NCBI RefSeq assembly: GCF_900110575.1
Contig: NZ_FOEF01000006.1
Span: 248,001-312,000, forward strand
Length of the DNA stretch: 64,000 nucleotides
Direction of reading: 5' to 3'
Origin: Amycolatopsis saalfeldensis
GTDB lineage: Bacteria; Actinomycetota; Actinomycetes; Mycobacteriales; Pseudonocardiaceae
Of the stretch, positions 42,038-50,200 are shown one piece after another (within the stretch, counting starts at the first letter, position 1; every line of letters starts with the position of its first letter). Below the pieces are notes generated by a model, which did not search any database, was not told the origin of the DNA, and saw nothing but the letters and a program-made list of their open reading frames with translations. Both the position numbers and the translations under genes were made by a program.

Positions 42038-43227
42038 TGCCGCCCCGGCGGACGTTCGGCAACACCTGGTGGGGGCGGGCCTGGGTGGAGGCGCTGGAGC
42101 ACCGCGCGAGTCTCGACCCGAACCGTCTCCCGCGCGGGCGCACGTACGCGCGGAAGGACACCGTCAGCGAGCTGAGCGTCGGCGTGGGAGAGGTGACGGC
42201 GAAGGTGCGCGGGAGCCTTCCGCAGCCGTACCGGGTGAAGATCCGTATGCGCGAGTTCTCGCCGCAGGAGTGGGAAACGCTGCTGGACGTCGCCGGCCGC
42301 CGGCTCGGCCACACCGCTGCGCTGCTCGACGGCGAGCTGCCCGAGGAGCTGGCCGCCCAGTCCCGCGAGGCGGGCGCCGACCTCCTGCCCGGCCCCGGCG
42401 ACCTGCGGCCGCGCTGCTCGTGCCCGGACTCGGCGAACCCGTGCAAACACGTCGCGGCCGTCTGCTACCTGGTGGCCGACGAGGTGGACGCCGACCCGTT
42501 TGTGCTGTTCAAGCTCCGCGGCCGCCCCCGAGACGAGGTGCTGGCCGAATTGCGTGCCCGCCGGGCCCCGGCCGCGCGCGCCGGATCCGGGGCGGGGTCC
42601 AGATCCAGGTCCGTGCGTCCGCCGGACCCGGGCGTCACGCCGCGCCGGGCCTACTCCCGCCGCGTCGCCGCCCCGCCCGCGCTGCCGCCGGTGCCCGCCG
42701 AGCCGGGTCCGCCCGCGGTCCTGGACCTCGACCCGCCCCCGAGCACGGGCTGGACGACGCGCGGGCTGGGCACGTTGGCCGCCGATGCCGCGTCGCTGGC
42801 GCGGGAGCTGCTGGCCGGGACCGGGGCCGTGGACCTCACCTTCGAGGAGGACCTGGCCCGACGCGCCGCCCGCCCAGCCGCCGACGTGGCGGCGCTGGCC
42901 GCCGCGGCCGGCGTCCCGGCGGGTGACCTCGCCGCCTGGGCCCACGCCTGGCGCGAAGCGGGCCGCCCCGGCCTGTCCGCCCTGCGCGACACCTGGACCC
43001 CAGCCGCCGCCACCCTCGCCGCGGCCCGCGCCGACCTGGCCGAGGCAGGCCTGCCAGACCCGGTGAAGACCTGGCGCAACCGCGTCACGCAAGGCCCCCT
43101 GCAACTCCGCTATGGCCGCGACCACCGCTGGTACCGCTTCCTCCGCTCCGGCTCTTCCTGGTCATTGGACGGTCCGCCCGCGGTTCGGCCAGTGGATTTG
43201 GCTTACCCGCCGGATCAGCAGGGGTGA
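42037..43227 (+). CDS. SWIM zinc-finger protein, partner of the SNF2 helicase
   Basis: This 396-residue protein starts RRTFGNTWWGRAWVEALEH, a conserved head of the family. The SWIM finger CSCPDSANPCKHVAAVCY (C-x-C-xn-C-x-H) lies near residue 128. A Pro/Arg/Ala linker of about 90 residues separates this from a helical C-terminal half ending YRFLRSGSSWSLDGPPAVRP. SWIM domains bind DNA or protein, and the coupled SNF2 gene suggests a two-part DNA-processing machine. Oddly, the final roughly 30 codons and stop are echoed two or three times in the bases that follow. Confidence 0.88.
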   Translation: MPPRRTFGNTWWGRAWVEALEHRASLDPNRLPRGRTYARKDTVSELSVGVGEVTAKVRGSLPQPYRVKIRMREFSPQEWETLLDVAGRRLGHTAALLDGELPEELAAQSREAGADLLPGPGDLRPRCSCPDSANPCKHVAAVCYLVADEVDADPFVLFKLRGRPRDEVLAELRARRAPAARAGSGAGSRSRSVRPPDPGVTPRRAYSRRVAAPPALPPVPAEPGPPAVLDLDPPPSTGWTTRGLGTLAADAASLARELLAGTGAVDLTFEEDLARRAARPAADVAALAAAAGVPAGDLAAWAHAWREAGRPGLSALRDTWTPAAATLAAARADLAEAGLPDPVKTWRNRVTQGPLQLRYGRDHRWYRFLRSGSSWSLDGPPAVRPVDLAYPPDQQG

Positions 43228-43518
43228 GTCGCGGCTGGCGCTTCCTGGGTTCCGGCCCGCCTGGTCGCTGGACGGCCCGGCCGCGGCCCGGCCGCTGGAT
43301 TTGGCGTACCCGCAAGGCGAGCCGGGGTGAGCCGTCATGGGCGTCGCTGCGGCCATCGTTGGTGTCGCTTCCTGGTCACTGGACGGCTCAGCCGCGGCCC
43401 GGCCGCTACCCGCCGGGTGAGGCGGGGTGAGTCGACTCGGGTGCCGCTGCGACGTCGCGGGTCGGAGGGCGGGAAGCTGCCTGGCCCGGTTCCCTACCCG
43501 CTGGGCGGGGCGTCGCGG
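43228..43518. repeat. Decayed copies of the SWIM gene's 3' end
   Basis: Copies of the last roughly 100 bases of the preceding gene recur with periods of about 103 and 111 bases: GTCATTGGACGG at 43161 in the gene, GTCGCTGGACGG at 43264, GTCACTGGACGG at 43375. After a one-base deletion the first copy reads WSLDGPAAARPLDLAYPQGE and stops at 43328-43330, against WSLDGPPAVRPVDLAYPPDQ in the gene. The second reads WSLDGSAAARPLPAG and stops at 43418-43420. A fainter third follows. There is no separate gene in this gap. Confidence 0.78.
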
Positions 43519-44229
43519 TCAGTTGCCCGCGTTGCCCCGGAGTTCCACACAGCATTCGCCGGGGCGGGGTGGCACCAGGGCTGCCTCGATGTTCGGGACC
43601 CGTAGGCCGGTCACGATGCCGGTCAGGAAAGCCTGCGTGACCCCGCAGACGAGGTCCGGGGCCTTCGCCGCCAGGGGGTGGAACGGGCAGTTGCGCAGGC
43701 GCACGCGGGTCGGCGACTCGCGGCTCGGCTCGAAGCCGTGGCGGGCCAGCACGGTTTCGGTGAGGGTGAGGCCGCGTTCGGTGCCGAGGCGGCCTGGGCG
43801 CGAGACGGCTCGTTCGGCCGTGCCGAGTTCCTCACCCTGGCCGGCGGCGACGCGCACGGTGGCTTGCCGCGCGGTTTCGCCTTCGCGTTCGGTGGCCACG
43901 GCGTCGAGCAGGATGTCGGCGAGCACGCCGTGGCGGCGCGGCGGGATGGTGACCGTGAAGTCGGTGCCGGCGAGCTCGTAGACCTTCGGGGTGCGGCCGA
44001 CCTTGCGGATCCCGCCGACCGCCTCGTAACGGGCGCGCAGCAGGCCGGCGTCCACGAGCTTGTCGAGGTGGAACGCGGCGAGCTTGCGGGAGATGCCGAC
44101 CGACGCGGCGGCCTCGTCACGCGTGACGGGGCGGCGCGCGGCGCGGATGAAGCCGTACATGCCGCGGCGCAGGTCTTCCTCCAGCGCCGCCACGGCCTTG
44201 ATCGCCGGGACGGCGGGCTCAGTCGTCAC
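43519..44229 (-). CDS. Winged-helix regulator with C-terminal cysteine cluster (ArsR/SufR-like)
   Basis: This 236-residue protein has an N-terminal winged helix (VTRDEAAASVGISRKLAAFH, LDKLVDAGLLRARYE) and a C-terminal domain with NCPFH, a later LVCG and a closing GECCVEL. The spacing of these Cys/His residues resembles that of SufR-type Fe-S-sensing repressors, so a metal or cluster is likely. That is family resemblance, not proof. The GTG at 44229 touches its GGAGG. Together with a TTGTGG/TATCGT promoter-like pair just upstream, this suggests a leaderless transcript. It is divergent from folE. Confidence 0.78.
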   Translation of the reverse strand: MTTEPAVPAIKAVAALEEDLRRGMYGFIRAARRPVTRDEAAASVGISRKLAAFHLDKLVDAGLLRARYEAVGGIRKVGRTPKVYELAGTDFTVTIPPRRHGVLADILLDAVATEREGETARQATVRVAAGQGEELGTAERAVSRPGRLGTERGLTLTETVLARHGFEPSRESPTRVRLRNCPFHPLAAKAPDLVCGVTQAFLTGIVTGLRVPNIEAALVPPRPGECCVELRGNAGN

Positions 44230-44293
44230 CCCTCCACGATAACGCCCAACACCATGTCCACAAGTGGCCGCTCCCACATCTGATCTGGTCATC

Positions 44294-44322
44294 TTGACCC
44301 CGTCACCGAATAAGACCAAGAT
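44294..44322 (+). promoter_or_regulatory. Promoter candidate for folE
   Basis: TTGACC (44294-44299) and CAAGAT (44317-44322) are separated by 17 bases and lie 38 bases before the folE start. Confidence 0.45.
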
Positions 44323-44359
44323 TCGTGTGCGAAAGCCCGACGGAATCGAGGGACTGTCC

Positions 44360-44959
44360 ATGCGCTCCGGCTCCGCTCTCCACGTCGTCCACGAACCCGA
44401 CCACGGCATCGACCTCGCCGCCGCCGAGCGCGCGGCGGGTGACTTCCTGCGGGCGCTCGGCGTCAGCATCGAGTCGGAGAGCCTGCGGGGCACGCCCGAG
44501 CGCATGGCCCGCGCATACGCGGAGATGTTCACCCCGCGTCCGTTCGACCTCACCACCTTTCCCAACGACGAGGGGTACGACGAGCTGGTGCTGGCCAGGG
44601 ACATCCCGGTGCGGTCGGTGTGCGAGCACCACCTGCTGCCGTTCACCGGCGTCGCGCACGTGGGCTACCTGCCGGGCGAGCGGATCCTCGGCCTTTCGAA
44701 GCTGGCGCGCGTCGTCGAGCACTTCGCCTGCCGGCCGCAGGTGCAGGAGCGCCTGACCAAGCAGGTCGCCGGCTGGCTTTCGGATCAGCTCGGCCCGAAG
44801 GGCGTCGGCGTGGTGATCGAGGCCGAGCACTCGTGCATGACCCTGCGCGGCGTGCAGGCCATCGGGTCGACCACCGTCACCTCGGCGCTGCTGGGCACGC
44901 TGCGGGAAGACGCGCGCTCCCGCTCGGAGTTCTTCGCGCTGACCGGCGTCAACAAGTAG
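44360..44959 (+). CDS. folE: GTP cyclohydrolase I
   Basis: FolE converts GTP to dihydroneopterin triphosphate, the first step to tetrahydrofolate and other pterins. The ATG at 44360 has GAGGGA 6 bases upstream and gives 199 residues. An in-frame start at 44264 would add 32 residues without a ribosome site. Conserved features are LRGTPERMARAYAEMF, the zinc and active-site block VRSVCEHHLLPFTGVAHVGY, GLSKLARVVEHFACRPQVQE and EAEHSCMTLRGVQAIGS. It is not in a folate operon here, so it may be a second copy serving another pterin or a regulated back-up. Its 3' end overlaps the convergent lipase gene by 11 bases. Confidence 0.92.
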   Translation: MRSGSALHVVHEPDHGIDLAAAERAAGDFLRALGVSIESESLRGTPERMARAYAEMFTPRPFDLTTFPNDEGYDELVLARDIPVRSVCEHHLLPFTGVAHVGYLPGERILGLSKLARVVEHFACRPQVQERLTKQVAGWLSDQLGPKGVGVVIEAEHSCMTLRGVQAIGSTTVTSALLGTLREDARSRSEFFALTGVNK

Positions 44960-46199
44960 CGGCGGCCCACGCCCGGTAGGTGTGGTCGAGGAACCGCTCC
45001 ACCCCGCGGACCACGTGGGCGCTGCGGATCGACGGGAACACGTCGAACGCGTGCTGCGCGCCCGCCAGCTCGGCGTACGCCACCGGCTGCTTGGACACCG
45101 AGCGCAGGCGGTCCACGAATTCGCGCGCCTCCGCCACCGGCACCAGTGAGTCGTGCTTGCCGTGGATCACGAAGAACGGCGGGGCCTCGTCGGACACCCG
45201 GTCCAGCGGTGAAGCGGCGATGTAGTCGTCGAGGTAGTTCACCGGGTCGCGGTCGGCGGCGAAGACCCGGCCCGCGAGCAGGCTTTCCAGCCGGTACTTG
45301 CTCTCCTCCGCGCCGCTGGTGGCGGCGATGTCGTACACGCCGTAGTGCGGCGCGCACGCCTGTACGCTCGTGTCCGCTTCGGTGAAGCCCGGCTGCAACG
45401 CGGGGTCGTTCTGGCTCAGCGCGAGCAGCGCGGCGAGGTGCCCGCCGGCCGACCCGCCCGTGACGGCGACGAAGCCCGGATCCCCGCCGTAGGACGCGAT
45501 GTTCCCGCGGATCCAGGCCAGCGCCCGTTTCGCCGCGACGATGTGCGCCGGCCACCGGCTCGCCGGCGCCAGCGGGTAGTTGATCGCGACGCACACCCAG
45601 CCGCGGCGCGCGAGGTGGCGCATCAGGGGCTGGCCCTGCTCGTCCTTGTTGCCGATCGTCCACGCGCCGCCGTGCACCTGGAGCAGCACGGGCGCGCCGG
45701 TCACCGGCTCGCGCGGGCGGAAGACGTCCAGCAGGAAGCGTTTGCCGCCCGGCGCGTACGGGATGTTCCGCTCACGCACGACTTCGGGATCGCGGCCGCG
45801 GAACGGCAGCGCCAGCTGGCCCCACGGCGTCGCGAGGTCGCGCGGGCTCGGCGGGTGCGCCAGCCGCGAGCTGTAGTCCGGGCCGAGTGCCTCGGTCAAC
45901 GCCGTCTCGACCTCGCCGCGGGCTTTCTGCGCGGTCGCGATCAGTGAGCCGAGCCCGGCGGCGGACAGTGCGGCGAGCGCGAGCCCGGCGCGGTCGCCCG
46001 GCGTGCGCAGGCCGCGGCGCGCGAGGTGCTGCGCGGTGTCGGCGAGGGTGAGCCCGAGCAGGTGCGGTGCCAGCTCGTCGGTCAGCCACGCGCCGAAGAA
46101 CACCGGGATCGAGGTGGAGCGGCGCCGCGGCGGGCGCAGCGCCAGCGCGGTGAGGCCGAGCTGCACCGCCCGGCGGGTCACGAAGTTCGGCTTCACCAC
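44949..46199 (-). CDS. Alpha/beta hydrolase, HSL/lipase-esterase type
   Basis: This predicted carboxylesterase of the hormone-sensitive lipase branch has the oxyanion-hole motif VHGGAWTIGNK, nucleophile Ser in TGGSAGGHLAAL, and the acid/His pair in FFVIHGKHDSLVP and GAQHAFDVF. The first 150 residues form a helical cap region with no signal peptide. The GTG at 46199 gives 416 residues. Nearby starts are possible because the ribosome site is weak. It is divergent from a WS/DGAT gene, so lipid-ester turnover is a reasonable guess for the pair. Confidence 0.83.
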   Translation of the reverse strand: MVKPNFVTRRAVQLGLTALALRPPRRRSTSIPVFFGAWLTDELAPHLLGLTLADTAQHLARRGLRTPGDRAGLALAALSAAGLGSLIATAQKARGEVETALTEALGPDYSSRLAHPPSPRDLATPWGQLALPFRGRDPEVVRERNIPYAPGGKRFLLDVFRPREPVTGAPVLLQVHGGAWTIGNKDEQGQPLMRHLARRGWVCVAINYPLAPASRWPAHIVAAKRALAWIRGNIASYGGDPGFVAVTGGSAGGHLAALLALSQNDPALQPGFTEADTSVQACAPHYGVYDIAATSGAEESKYRLESLLAGRVFAADRDPVNYLDDYIAASPLDRVSDEAPPFFVIHGKHDSLVPVAEAREFVDRLRSVSKQPVAYAELAGAQHAFDVFPSIRSAHVVRGVERFLDHTYRAWAAATC

Positions 46200-46255
46200 A
46201 CCGATGCTACCGCCGCGATCCACCCTCGGACGCGTTCTGGCTTACGCTGGCGAAC

Positions 46256-47650
46256 ATGCAGAGATTGAGCGGGCTGGACGCGAGTTTCCTCTACCTGGAG
46301 ACGCCTTCGCAGGTCCTGCACGTCTGCGGCCTGCTCGTTCTGGACGGCTCCACGATCCCCGGCGGCTACTCGTTCGAGGAGGTCAAGCGGCGCCTGGCCG
46401 AGCGCGTCGCGCTGATCCCGGCATTCCGCCGCAAACTCCACAATCCACTCTGGAACCTCAGCCATCCGGTGTGGGTCGAGGACGAGGACTTCGACCTCGA
46501 CAACCACGTGCACCGCATCGGCGTGCCGTCGCCGGGGGACGACCGCGAGCTGGCCGAGCTGTGCGCGCACATCGCGGGCCAGCGGCTGGATCGCGCGTAC
46601 CCGCTGTGGCAGCTCTACGTGATCGAAGGCCTGTCGAACGGCCAGGTCGCGGTGCTGCTCAAGATGCACCACGCCAGCGTGGACGGCGTCGGCGGCGCGA
46701 GCCTGATCACCTACCTGGCCGGGCTGGAGCCCGACGCGCCGCTGCCCGAGGTCCCGCACGAGGAGCAGAACAACGGCCTGCCCACGCGCGCCGACCTGGT
46801 GCGCGAGAGCGTGGAGTCGGTCATCCGGCGCCCGTTCGAAATGGTGCGGCTGCTGCCCGAGCTGGTGGAGCTGGTGCCGCGCTGGGTCGGAAAGGCGTTG
46901 CGCGGCAAGGGAATGCCGGTCCCGTTCACCGCGCCCCGCACCTCGCTCAACGGCACGATCACCGGCCACCGCTCGGTCGCGTTCGCGCAGGTCGAGCTGA
47001 AGGACGTCAAGCGCGTGAAAAACGCCTTCGGGGTCACGGTGAACGACGTGGTGCTGGCGCTCGTCTCCGGCGCGCTGCGGCAGTTCCTGCTCGGGCGCGG
47101 CGAGCTGCCGGAGGACCCGCTGGTGGCGACCGTGCCGGTGTCGGTGCACGAGCGCACCGAGCGGGACCACGGCAGCAACAAGGTGTCCGCGTTCTTCGCC
47201 TCGCTGCCCACGCACCTCGGCGACCCGGCGGCGCGGGTGTTCTTCCTCGCCGAGGCGAACCGGCTGTCCAAGGACCACCACTACGACATCGACGCCGACA
47301 TGCTCGCCGACTGGGCGCAGTTCTCCCCGGCGACGGCGTTCGGCCTCGGCGTGCGCGCCTATTCGTCGCTGCGCCTGGCGGAGCGCCATCCGGTGGTGCA
47401 CAACCTGATCATCTCCAACGTGCCCGGCCCGCCGGTGCCGCTGTACCTGCTCGGCGCGCGCGTCACAGGCCTGTACCCGCTCGGCCCGGTCTTCCACGGC
47501 GCCGGGCTGAACATCACGGTCCTGTCCAACGACGGCAAGATCGGCGTCGGCCTGATCGGCGCCAAGGAACTCGTGAAGGACCTGTGGCCGCTCGCCGAAG
47601 CGTTGCCGGAAGCGCTGGACGAGTTGCTGAAGGCCGCGCCGGAGAACTAG
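46256..47650 (+). CDS. Wax ester synthase / diacylglycerol acyltransferase
   Basis: WS/DGAT enzymes make storage triacylglycerol or wax esters from acyl-CoA at the membrane. The 464-residue protein has the standard length and start (RLSGLDASFLYLETPSQVLH), the catalytic HHASVDG at about residues 138-144, PLWQLYVIEGL before it, and the C-terminal NLIISNVPGPPVPLYLLGA with GAGLNITVLSNDGKIGVGLI. In sterol- and lipid-using actinobacteria such enzymes store excess acyl-CoA, which fits the catabolic genes nearby. A TACGCT box lies just upstream of the ATG, so the leader may be very short. Confidence 0.93.
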   Translation: MQRLSGLDASFLYLETPSQVLHVCGLLVLDGSTIPGGYSFEEVKRRLAERVALIPAFRRKLHNPLWNLSHPVWVEDEDFDLDNHVHRIGVPSPGDDRELAELCAHIAGQRLDRAYPLWQLYVIEGLSNGQVAVLLKMHHASVDGVGGASLITYLAGLEPDAPLPEVPHEEQNNGLPTRADLVRESVESVIRRPFEMVRLLPELVELVPRWVGKALRGKGMPVPFTAPRTSLNGTITGHRSVAFAQVELKDVKRVKNAFGVTVNDVVLALVSGALRQFLLGRGELPEDPLVATVPVSVHERTERDHGSNKVSAFFASLPTHLGDPAARVFFLAEANRLSKDHHYDIDADMLADWAQFSPATAFGLGVRAYSSLRLAERHPVVHNLIISNVPGPPVPLYLLGARVTGLYPLGPVFHGAGLNITVLSNDGKIGVGLIGAKELVKDLWPLAEALPEALDELLKAAPEN

Positions 47651-47783
47651 CGGCAGGTCACGAGTCGCCGGTGGTGTCGAGCCGGTGGGTGCGCCATCGT
47701 GGATCCTCGGCGCCCCAGCCGGTCCAGCGGTGGGGGGATCTCGGGCATGGCCGCGATGCCAAGCCGCCCAGCCGAGAAAGGCT

Positions 47784-48043
47784 TCAACGGCTGAGGAATC
47801 CCACCGGCCGGTCGGCTCCACGGTCCTGGTACTCCAGGGCCCGCCGGAGCCACCGCTCGGTCGTGCGCTGGCGCCAGTGGCGATCCGGTCGTGCACGGCG
47901 ATCCCCCGGCGCCGGTCGTCTGCCGGGAAGGCGAGGGTGGTCCTGCCCGAGCCGCCGGACCCGGTCAGTTCGAACAGCATTCCCCAGGATGACGGGCCGG
48001 CGGTGGTTGCCTCGAACGGATTCCCGCTCAACAGCCGTCTCAA
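47784..48043 (-). pseudogene. Possible frameshifted remnant of a small gene
   Basis: The 393-base gap 47651-48043 has no intact gene. On the minus strand one frame reads GNPFEATTAGPSSWGMLFEL, then GSGGSGRTTLAF and RRRGIAVHDR. A second frame then continues HWRQRTTERWLRRALEYQDR and ends VGFLSR-stop at 47784. Joined by a single-base frame change near 47900 they would give an 85-residue protein with more natural composition than either frame alone. No family was recognised. A chance effect is possible. Confidence 0.25.
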
Positions 48044-48985
48044 CTAGGCCGAGTCCTCTTCGGAATCCTCGGCCTCCTCGTCGGCGATCGCCGCGTGCAC
48101 CGCCGTGCAGGCCGCCATCACCGCGGGCACGAACTGGTTCGCCGCCAGCACACAGGCCGTGTGCCCGGCCGGGATCTCGTACGTCGCCGCGCCCGGGATG
48201 CGCCGGGCGAGTGAGCGCTGGTGCGCGGGCGCGATGAAGCCGTCGCGGGTCGTGACGACCACTGACGTCGGGATGCGCAGCGTGTGCAGCCAGGGCGACG
48301 AGTCGAAGCGGCCGATCTCGTCGAGTGCCACGGCGATCGCCCACGGGCTGGTGGAGCGGAATTCCTCGAGCGCCCACCGGTGGTCTTCCAGGCGCGCGAG
48401 CCGTTCCCGGCGCGGCTCACCCGGCACCAGGCCGATCCGCGCCTGGTCGCGCATCAGGTGCAGGGTGCGGCCGAACAGGTCGAGCGCGACGCGCTGGCGG
48501 ATGCCGCGGCGGAAGTTGCTCGCCGTGGAGCACAGCACCAGCCCGCTCACGCGCTCACGCTCCTGGTAGGCGACGATCTGCCCGACCATGCCGCCCATGG
48601 AGTAGCCCGCGACCATGAAGCGGTTGATGCCCAGCGCGTCGGCCACCGCCACCACGTCGCCGGCGCAGTCCTGGAGCGTGAACTCCTGCGAGCGGATCCC
48701 CTGGCCGTGCCAGCGCTGGTCGAACACCACCACGCGGTAACGCGCCGAGAGCCGCGCCAGCACCGGGTACCAGGTGAGCAGCCCGGTGCAGGCGACCGAG
48801 TGCAGCAGGATGATCGCGGGCGCGTGCCGCGGGCCGACGTCCACCACCACGGTCTGCCCGCGCCCGGGCAGCGAAAGCGGCTGGGGGTCCGGCACGCCGG
48901 CCGTGGGCGGGATCGTCGCGAGCCGCCGGGTGGCCTGCCAGCCGACGTCACCCAGCGCGTCTTTGAGAACCTGTTCCGCACCCAC
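48044..48985 (-). CDS. Alpha/beta hydrolase divergent from the chsE operon
   Basis: This 313-residue hydrolase has the fold's usual marks: IILLHSVACTGLLTWYPVLA, VVFDQRWHGQG, nucleophile Ser in VAGYSMGGMVGQ, an acid in TTRDGFIAPAH, and the catalytic His in PAGHTACVLA. An acidic tail ends EEDSA. The GTG at 48985 is taken as start. It is transcribed away from the side-chain operon, with one KstR box in the shared spacer, so it may belong to the sterol regulon. The substrate is unknown; a steroid ester or ring-cleavage product is conceivable. Confidence 0.82.
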   Translation of the reverse strand: MGAEQVLKDALGDVGWQATRRLATIPPTAGVPDPQPLSLPGRGQTVVVDVGPRHAPAIILLHSVACTGLLTWYPVLARLSARYRVVVFDQRWHGQGIRSQEFTLQDCAGDVVAVADALGINRFMVAGYSMGGMVGQIVAYQERERVSGLVLCSTASNFRRGIRQRVALDLFGRTLHLMRDQARIGLVPGEPRRERLARLEDHRWALEEFRSTSPWAIAVALDEIGRFDSSPWLHTLRIPTSVVVTTRDGFIAPAHQRSLARRIPGAATYEIPAGHTACVLAANQFVPAVMAACTAVHAAIADEEAEDSEEDSA

Positions 48986-49085
48986 GTCGACTCGGCGCCC
49001 CTCTTCGTTCGACGGCGTCTTCCGCTTCTGTGTACCCGGTTGCCGAGGCGTCCGGGGGTTGCCGATCCGCCCCGTTCCGGTTAAG

Positions 49086-49103
49086 ACTAGAACGTGTTCC
49101 AGT
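49086..49103. promoter_or_regulatory. KstR box upstream of the chsE1 operon
   Basis: The core TAGAACGTGTTCCA (49088-49101) matches TnnAACnnGTTnnA. The wider ACTAGAACGTGTTCCAGT is palindromic apart from one pair. It ends 31 bases before the GTG of the first operon gene and about 100 bases upstream of the divergent hydrolase. Confidence 0.9.
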
Positions 49104-49132
49104 CAGTTCCGGCATCCGGAGGGAGGCCCGGC

Positions 49133-50200
49133 GTGGACTTCACCCCTGACGATACGCAGGCGGAGATCACCGCGCTGACCGCGCGTGTGCTCACCAAGGC
49201 CGACGAGCCGGCCGGGCAGTGGCGGGCGATGGCGGACGCGGGCCTGCTCGCGCTCGCGCTGCCCGCCGACCTCGACGGCGACGGTTTGGGCGTCGCCGAG
49301 GTCGCGCAGGTGCTCACGGAGGTCGGCCGCGCGGCCGCCGCCGTGCCCGCGTACGCCGCGCTCGCCCTGGGCGTGCTGCCGGTCGAGACGCTCGGCAGCC
49401 CCCGTCAGCGGGCCGCGCTCCTGCCCCCCGTCGCGACGGGGGAGACCCTGCTCACGGCGGCGTTGCACGAGCCGTCCGCGCCGCTGACCACCGTGCCCGG
49501 CACCGTCGCCGAAGCCGGGGACGGCGTCTGGCAGCTGACCGGTGTGAAGGTCGGCGTGCCGTGTGCCGCCGAGTCCGCCCGGATCCTCACGCCGGTCGCG
49601 ATGCCCGGCGGGACGGCCGTGGCGCTGGTCGACCCGCGGGCCGACGGCGTCGAACTGGTCGGCGGCCACAGTTCGACCGGCGCGCCCGAGTACACCCTCC
49701 GCCTCGACCACGTGCGGGTCACCGACGAGGACCTGCTCCGCGACCGCGCGCCCGGCCATGCCGTCGCCACGCTGCACCGGTTCGCTCTCGCCGGCGCGCT
49801 GGCCCTCGGTGACGGGCTGCTGGCCGGGGCGCTCGCGCTGACTTCGCGGTACGTCGGGGAACGGGTCCAGTTCGGCCGCCCGCTCGCCACGTTCCAGGCC
49901 GTGGCCGGGCAGATCGCCGACGTCTACGTCGCCTCCCGGACCGTGCACCTCGCGGCGACGTCCGCGGTGTGGCGCCTGGCCGCGGGCCTCGACGCGGACA
50001 CCGAACTCGAGATCGCCGCCTACTGGCTGACCGAGCAGGCGCCGTCTGCGCTCGCGACTTGCCATCACCTGCACGGCGGTGTCGGCGTCGACGAGACGTA
50101 TCCGCTGCACCGGTATTCCTCGGCGGTGAAGGACCTGGCCCGCGCCGTCGGGGGCGCGGCGCATCGGCTGACGCGACTGGGCGAACGGGTGGCGGGATGA
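49133..50200 (+). CDS. fadE28: Sterol side-chain acyl-CoA dehydrogenase subunit, FadE28/ChsE1 type
   Basis: This 355-residue acyl-CoA dehydrogenase subunit of the igr-type operon, with its partner, forms the heteromeric enzyme that desaturates the three-carbon (C22) steroid side chain. It starts MDFTPDDTQAEITALTARVL from a GTG with GGAGGGAGG 6 bases upstream. It shows GERVQFGRPLATFQAVAGQI and a HHLHGGVGVDETYPLHRYS block. The FAD-binding middle is less conserved, as expected for the non-catalytic-type subunit of an alpha2beta2 ChsE. The stop overlaps the next start by four bases. Confidence 0.88.
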   Translation: MDFTPDDTQAEITALTARVLTKADEPAGQWRAMADAGLLALALPADLDGDGLGVAEVAQVLTEVGRAAAAVPAYAALALGVLPVETLGSPRQRAALLPPVATGETLLTAALHEPSAPLTTVPGTVAEAGDGVWQLTGVKVGVPCAAESARILTPVAMPGGTAVALVDPRADGVELVGGHSSTGAPEYTLRLDHVRVTDEDLLRDRAPGHAVATLHRFALAGALALGDGLLAGALALTSRYVGERVQFGRPLATFQAVAGQIADVYVASRTVHLAATSAVWRLAAGLDADTELEIAAYWLTEQAPSALATCHHLHGGVGVDETYPLHRYSSAVKDLARAVGGAAHRLTRLGERVAG

